From NCBI GenBank assembly GCA_049999805.1, contig JBNGIO010006274.1, positions 143,818 through 207,817 on the forward strand: 64,000 bases of DNA, read 5' to 3'. A model generated the notes under the pieces. The model saw only the letters and a program-made list of their open reading frames with translations. It ran no database searches and was not told the origin of the DNA. Below are positions 59,092 to 64,000 of this stretch, one piece after another. The position numbers and the translations under genes were made by a program. Numbering within the stretch: the stretch's first letter is position 1; each line of letters begins with the position of its first letter. Source of the stretch: Folioceros fuciformis. Taxonomy: Eukaryota; Anthocerotophyta; Anthocerotopsida; Anthocerotales.

Positions 59092-62000
59092 ATGCGCTGG
59101 GTTCGTGCGGTCAGCGGTGACTTCAAGGGGACTCCTCCCTCGCCGCGGAGGTCAGCTCTCGTCTCTTTGTCGCTCACGGCCCAGGCCTGCCCAGTCTGGG
59201 CTTGGAATTGTTTCGTTGATTGCTTGCCTTCTTGGCGTCTTGGATCACACGAGGAAGGCTACATGCTCTGCAAATTGCGCAGTGGGCACTCGACCGTGCG
59301 AGTGGGAGCATCATCCGTCGTCGTCTTTGGTGGCCTTGTGGACAAAACCTTCCTGCAGGACGTCACCGTCTTAGACACTGGTATTAATTGATTCCTTTAC
59401 CTTCGTGATCCTGCTGTCGCACAACCCAGACACTCGGTCAGGCACGTCATGGCTCTTTTGCAGACAATGACATCTGGTTCACACCTCCCAGTACGGTCCG
59501 TGATTCTGACGTCCCTGCTCCAAGTCCGAGGGCGTTCCATGTTGCTGTGGCCATGGATACAAACATGTTTGTTTTCGGTGGACGTGGGAATGGGCGGAAG
59601 AGGTTAGGAAAGTGGGCTCTTCGCACGGTCACGTCTGTCCTTTTTGCCAACGTCCTCCTTATTTGGATTCGTTATAACGTGGCAGGCTGGGAGACTTTTG
59701 GATGCTTGACACAGGTGATTGTGAAGGAAAGGCTCCCGGAGTTTGAAGCAGTTGTATCTTCATATGCTGGGTTGAGTATTGGAGGTGGCAGGGATTGACA
59801 ATGTAGCCTGGAGCGCTGATTTGGGTGGTTGTTGCTCGGTTTGGCTTCAGTGACATGGCAGTGGGCAGAATTGGTTGGCTTTGGTGATATTCCACCAGCA
59901 CGGGATTTTGCAGCGGGGGCCTCAGTTGGTAATGGGAAGATTGTGATGTGAGATTCAAGCTACCTTCTCGGTTTCTTACTGGCCTTTGATCTGGCGGTGG
60001 TATTTTGCTCACAAGTTTGTTGTATCAACAAAGATATGGCGGGTGGGATGGCGACAAATGGCTTTCAGACGTGTTTGTCCTGGACACAAGTATGGACGAC
60101 TTGAGGACCTAGTTTTCAGAATCTGTGGCGGAAGGATCTTCTGTTTCCTTACAATGACTGCACTGTCCGCGTGTAGTGTCACTGGAGTGGCAACGGTTGC
60201 CAGTCGTGGGACCAACACCCCCACCACGCTGTGGTCATTCTCTCATAATGCTGGAGAAGCGCATGCTTATATTTGGAGGCAGAGGTGCAATGGTGATTGG
60301 AATGACACCGTACTTTGAGGTCATTTTGTGTAGGGGGAAAGTGGTTGTCACTGGGCAGTCTTACGTTTTAGCTCATGCTGTTCTCTAATTTCTCAGGAGG
60401 TGGTGGCCCTATTTTGGGAGACTTGTGGGCGCTGAAAGGGCTATTTGATGGAGGTATGCATCATGGAAATTCTCTTTGCAAGCACGAGGAGAACAATGTG
60501 ACCTGTATTCGACATTTAATGTCAATGACGATGGATGAACAGTGGAGAGGGACTTACGTTGTTGGCTGCTTTGCCAGAGACGGAACCTGCTCAATGGACT
60601 CAGCTAAAGCTTCCTGGCTCGTCACCCGCAGCACGGTGTGGACATTCCGTCGCCTCGGGGGGTTCTCAAGTAACGTGTAGCCTCTTTCATGTCAGTTCTC
60701 AGGGATGGGCTTCAAAGGCCTGTGTCCTGCGGAATAATTTCTGGTGTCTGATTTGCAGCTGTTTATTTTTGGAGGACATGGTACTGCGGGTTGGTTGACT
60801 CGTTACGACATATACTTTAATGATGTGGTTGTTCTCGATCGTGGTATGTAAGACCTGATGCAGGGACTAGTGTGATTAGGAAGTGCTTTGTGGATGAAGG
60901 TGCTCTTATTTCCATAAGAGTTTGGGTTTAGGGTTTAACTTCGCTCACAGACTGAGTGGCTGCTGTGTGGGTGTTGAGATGTTAGCTTGCAGCTATTACG
61001 TGGTGTTCTTGTTCACCGTTGTTTGACTGCCCCTTCATCCAATGTCTGTTGTGGATGTTTCCAGCAACCGTTCAATGGAAGCAGCTGACTGTGCTGGGCG
61101 ATCTACCACCACCAGTGGCTTATCATTCTATGACCCGAGTCCGAGGTCGACTCCTGCTGTTTGGAGGATATGATGGGAAGGCTGCCTATGGGGACATTTG
61201 GTGGTTGGTACCCGAAGGTTGATCTCCAGGTCCCAATCCCCACCTTTCATGTGCTCGCACATCTTGGTGTGAGCAGCTTCCTCTGTTTTTCATACTTGCT
61301 GTAGGGAGAAGAGGAAAGTGAATCTTAGTCATGTTTCTAGTCACAATAATTTTTGAGCTTCCCTGTCTAGGATGTTTAATGGGTGTTTCTTTTTCCTGCT
61401 GTAAGGTGACGTCTGGACGTCTATTGTTCTCCCAATGTCCACAGATGATCCAACAGGTAATCGGGCTTTGCAGCATTCAGGTGCAGCAGTCACTGCAACG
61501 GGTTCCGCTCAGAGATCGAATCAACGTGGCAAGGTTTGTGGCATGATCCCTATATCACCAAAGGCATTGGTCTCAAAAATTTTAATTCATGTCGTCCGTC
61601 CAAGCCACTCTAACCTAGTGCGATGAACACAGATCTCTAACTCCTCAGGACTCTCTACACCCGACAAATTTCGAAAGCGTTTAGGCTTGCCTGCCCTTGC
61701 GGATTCTCCTCTGGCGGCAACTGAAATTGACAAACAGGGCAGAACGACCTTACAGCTTCCAGCCGTTGAAGAATCTGCACACGAACTAAAGGTAGCATAA
61801 CGTGTCCTCACTTAGCTTTGCTTTTATATCACCATGCTACATAGACGCTTGTAATTGGATGTGGGACATTTCAGGTTCTTCGAGACAGGTGGTCGACAGT
61901 GCGTTTTACGGATTTACGTCTAGGCGAGTTGGAACTTCTCTTGAGTCATTATCAAGAACTCGTTGTTGAGTCGCAAAGGTAAGATGCCGACATTGCTGTA

Positions 62001-62347
62001 TTTGTCTTTTTGGCAGGCCCTGAATCCCTGGGTCTGAGTAGAAGCCAAACCTGATCTTCTCGATTCCGTTGCGTAGGCAAGACATCAATGCTGAATACAG
62101 ATTCTTCCACTTCAGAAGTGCGAACGAGGTTAGCTACCTTTCTCGAGAACACTGTCGCGACGCTATACATTTGGCTATGTTGATCAGGTTGCCAACCCAT
62201 TCCTCTTGTTCCCCTTAGGTGCGGATGGACGATGTTGATGCTCTTCTATCCGAATATCGCAAGTTGACTACCTCCAAGGAAGTGAATAGCGTACCCTACT
62301 CCCTTGGGCTGCACGACCACGCTGAAGGAATGACAGTTTCCGAATAA
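59092..62347 (+). CDS. kelch-repeat (galactose-oxidase-like beta-propeller) protein, At2g36360 type
   Basis: Exon 1 starts with the ATG at 59092 in a CCACCATG context ([19 protein letters not shown]). Kelch blades follow: [20 protein letters not shown] (about 59287-59345), [20 protein letters not shown] (about 59530-59590), [20 protein letters not shown] (about 59890-59946), [20 protein letters not shown] with [17 protein letters not shown] (about 60176-60285), [13 protein letters not shown] (about 60400-60440), [20 protein letters not shown] (about 60600), [20 protein letters not shown] (about 60758-60820) and [19 protein letters not shown] (about 61120-61180). The C-terminus is helical and ends near [10 protein letters not shown] and TVSE with a TAA at 62345-62347. 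This matches a plant family close to Arabidopsis At2g36360 in blade order and linkers. The molecular role is unknown. Around 12 short introns were seen, with exact borders partly approximate. Confidence 0.88.
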
Positions 62348-62432
62348 TGTGTGCCGATCAACAACTCAGGCGGTTCTAAAACCAAAAGAAAGGCTACACA
62401 AGATGAAAAGTTGAATTATATCTAAATAATCG

Positions 62433-63322
62433 CTATCCAGAAGATTGCCTGTTCATCGCCTCAACGTACACATTCAACTCATCCAGCTTTTGCATCCTCG
62501 ATCTTTCGCTTAACGTGACAATCTGGCACAGCCAATAACTAGTGAGTGCATAGATCTCTCACCAACCGTCGATGCGCAGGAAAGAGATAGCGACATGTGG
62601 AGCTTTACCTCCATTAACCTGCACACAAGATCTGTTTTGATTTTACTCTTCTCATTGTAAGCATCCACAGCGTCTTTCAACTCCTTTTCCTGCTCATTCG
62701 AAGCGGAAGCAGTCTACCTTGAAACGACCGAACAAGAGGATTCAAGAGTTCGGAGTAAAAGGTGACACTTAAACCCTCATACCTTCTTTTCGCAGAGTTG
62801 CTTCAACGGTCTCAAATCCCTGTCCACCGTCTCGATCTTCTTTCTGATATCAGCAACCTCTTTCTTGGTAGGATCCTCGAGCCCTTCCAACTCCTGCTCA
62901 ACCAAATCACCAGACGATGTTGCGTCACATCCTGCCAATACAAATGCAAAGGAGAAGGATGTGCCAAACTTCCAGTTGCAGCCTTACGTACTCACTCTAC
63001 GCAGTTCATCCAGGCGCCGTGCTTCCTGCTCAACGCGGCTGAGCTGAGCTTCAACCTTCTCCCTCACTTGCAGCTTCCGACGCTGGATCTCCTCCTCTTT
63101 AGCGTGCAACGAGTGCACCGCATTGTCAGCCTGCTCCTCCTTGTTCCTGAACCCATTCACGAGATGCACCGGCACGGAGCGCAACGACCGCTGCTGCTCC
63201 CAGGCTACTTTCTCCTGCTCGGCATCTCGCGTACGCCGGTCGCTATCCTGCGCCTCCTGCTGCAGTGTGTTTCGCAGGCTCCGCTCCAGGCCTGCCGCCA
63301 GAAAGCCTAGATCCGACGTCAT
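62433..63322 (-). CDS. small coiled-coil protein of unknown function, 4-5 exons
   Basis: The ATG at 63320-63322 opens MTSDLGFLAAGLERSLRN. The protein is almost wholly charged heptad-type sequence: exon 1 (to about 62995) has RRTRDAEQEKVAWEQQRSL and EEEIQRRKLQVREKVEAQLS. Exon 2 (about 62782-62930) has GDLVEQELEGLEDPTKKEVA and DIRKKIETVDRDLKPLKQL. Exon 3 (about 62625-62700) has NEQEKELKDAVDAYNEKSK. The last exon (about 62433-62525) has MQKLDELNVYVEAMN and ends at a TAG at 62433-62435. Length is about 215 residues. A small kinetochore or cytoskeletal coiled-coil subunit is possible but not supported by any specific motif. It converges on the kelch gene, with only 85 bp between the stop codons. 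Confidence 0.7.
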
Positions 63323-63788
63323 GGTCTCACACCTTACAACTTGCGTTGTTGTCACAGCGTCTGCCTCCCTGTACAAAATGGAAGACTCTCCAAAGCCTCC
63401 ATGAACGACTAATAATATAGTTTTCCTGTCTTTGGACAAACGCGCATGGACCATATGTCATGCATACATACATTTATGTATGAAGACCACGCGAGGTTCT
63501 AAATTTCAATGCGTCCCGCCACAGTGCTTCGAGGCGCGCAAGAGGGGAACTGGGCAAGCCCCGTCTTCAAATTTGCCTACTTTTGTGTTCCTCTGATGCG
63601 GACGAGACATTCGTGCTAGCCTATCTAGTGCAGTGTAGAAGGCAGAGGGCAGAGCAGCGGCGGCGTGATCATGCAGGCTGCTGAAACGCAGCTTCCGCGA
63701 ATGCTCTTGGCTTCGGGACGAGCAGGAGCCAGGCACAGAGACTCAATTGTAGCAGAAGTATAGCACTGCTGCAAAGCCGACATTGCAC
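63323..63788. other. intergenic, probable promoters
   Basis: No domain-bearing frame is present. It probably contains the promoter of the coiled-coil gene and of the frame at 63789. Confidence 0.4.
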
Positions 63789-64000
63789 ATGATGGATATG
63801 AACCGCAGCGGCTCCTGTGCAGCTGAGCAGGAAATCAGAAAGAACCTCGCATTAGAGGCCAGGGTGGGAGCTCATGTGCAGGAGGAAGCAGTATTGCATG
63901 AGCGGGAAAATGTGGGGTCGGGACTGCGCAGCAAGCGCGGAGCTTCCGGGTCACCTGCCATTGATAAGAGCACCGTGAGCATACCGTCTCTGCAGGAAAA
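63789..64000 (+). CDS. possible 5' part of a gene running off the right edge
   Basis: The ATG at 63789 (a second follows at once) opens a frame with no stop for 70 codons to the window edge: MMDMNRSGSCAAEQEIRKNL, then a Glu/Val/Ser-rich stretch including HERENVGSGLRSKRG. The charged, non-repetitive composition looks more like coding sequence than chance. No domain is recognisable, and the true first exon could lie elsewhere. Confidence 0.4.
   Translation, partial: MMDMNRSGSCAAEQEIRKNLALEARVGAHVQEEAVLHERENVGSGLRSKRGASGSPAIDKSTVSIPSLQE

Overview
The window looks like gene-dense nuclear DNA from a streptophyte: a charophyte-type alga or an early-diverging land plant. Species was not determined. 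Support comes from plant-type genes (a CSLA mannan synthase, the chloroplast helicase ISE2, the cap-binding protein nCBP, a plastid type-II peroxiredoxin, an HNH/Myb protein like Arabidopsis At1g58220, and a kelch protein like At2g36360), from many short GT-AG introns, and from TTTAGGG telomere-type repeats. Three genes are less usual for flowering plants: an LSm10-like protein, a giant USP9X/USP34-type deubiquitinase, and a ZNF474-like zinc-finger protein. They suggest a lineage that kept ancestral eukaryotic genes, possibly one with motile gametes.

Layout. 665-5930 (-) is a NOC1/SWA2-type ribosome biogenesis factor. It is head to head with an LSm10-like gene (6075-6784, +). 6884-9566 (-) is a leucine-rich-repeat receptor ectodomain of the LRR-VIII-1 type with no kinase. 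10580-14600 is repeat-rich and holds a broken cytochrome P450 and a decayed N4/N6 DNA methyltransferase-like gene. About 14640-18830 is a strongly AT-rich island with a three-exon ZNF474-like gene (15655-16329, -), an ORF resembling a LINE ORF1 protein (17249-17908, +) and palindromic telomere-like repeats.

19331-23335 (+) is the HNH/Myb gene. 23640-24265 (-) is a broken partial copy of nicastrin, whose intact gene lies at 30620-34133 (+). Between them are CSLA (26967-29383, +) and peroxiredoxin IIE (29662-30426, -). 34134-36252 is intergenic with several minisatellites. 36253-50294 (-) is one very large deubiquitinase gene. After a second AT-rich gap come ISE2 (52209-57517, -), nCBP (57768-58976, -), the kelch gene (59092-62347, +), a small coiled-coil gene (62433-63322, -) and the possible start of another gene at the right edge.

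The genes are mostly housekeeping functions without operon logic: nucleolar ribosome assembly, RNA processing, translation initiation, chloroplast RNA metabolism, wall polysaccharide synthesis, gamma-secretase and ubiquitin removal. Three gene pairs start back to back within 115-195 bp (NOC1/LSm10, PRXIIE/nicastrin, nCBP/kelch), which suggests shared promoters. Exon boundaries were read by eye from GT-AG sites and reading frame. They are exact for the LSm10-like, ZNF474-like and CSLA genes and approximate elsewhere.
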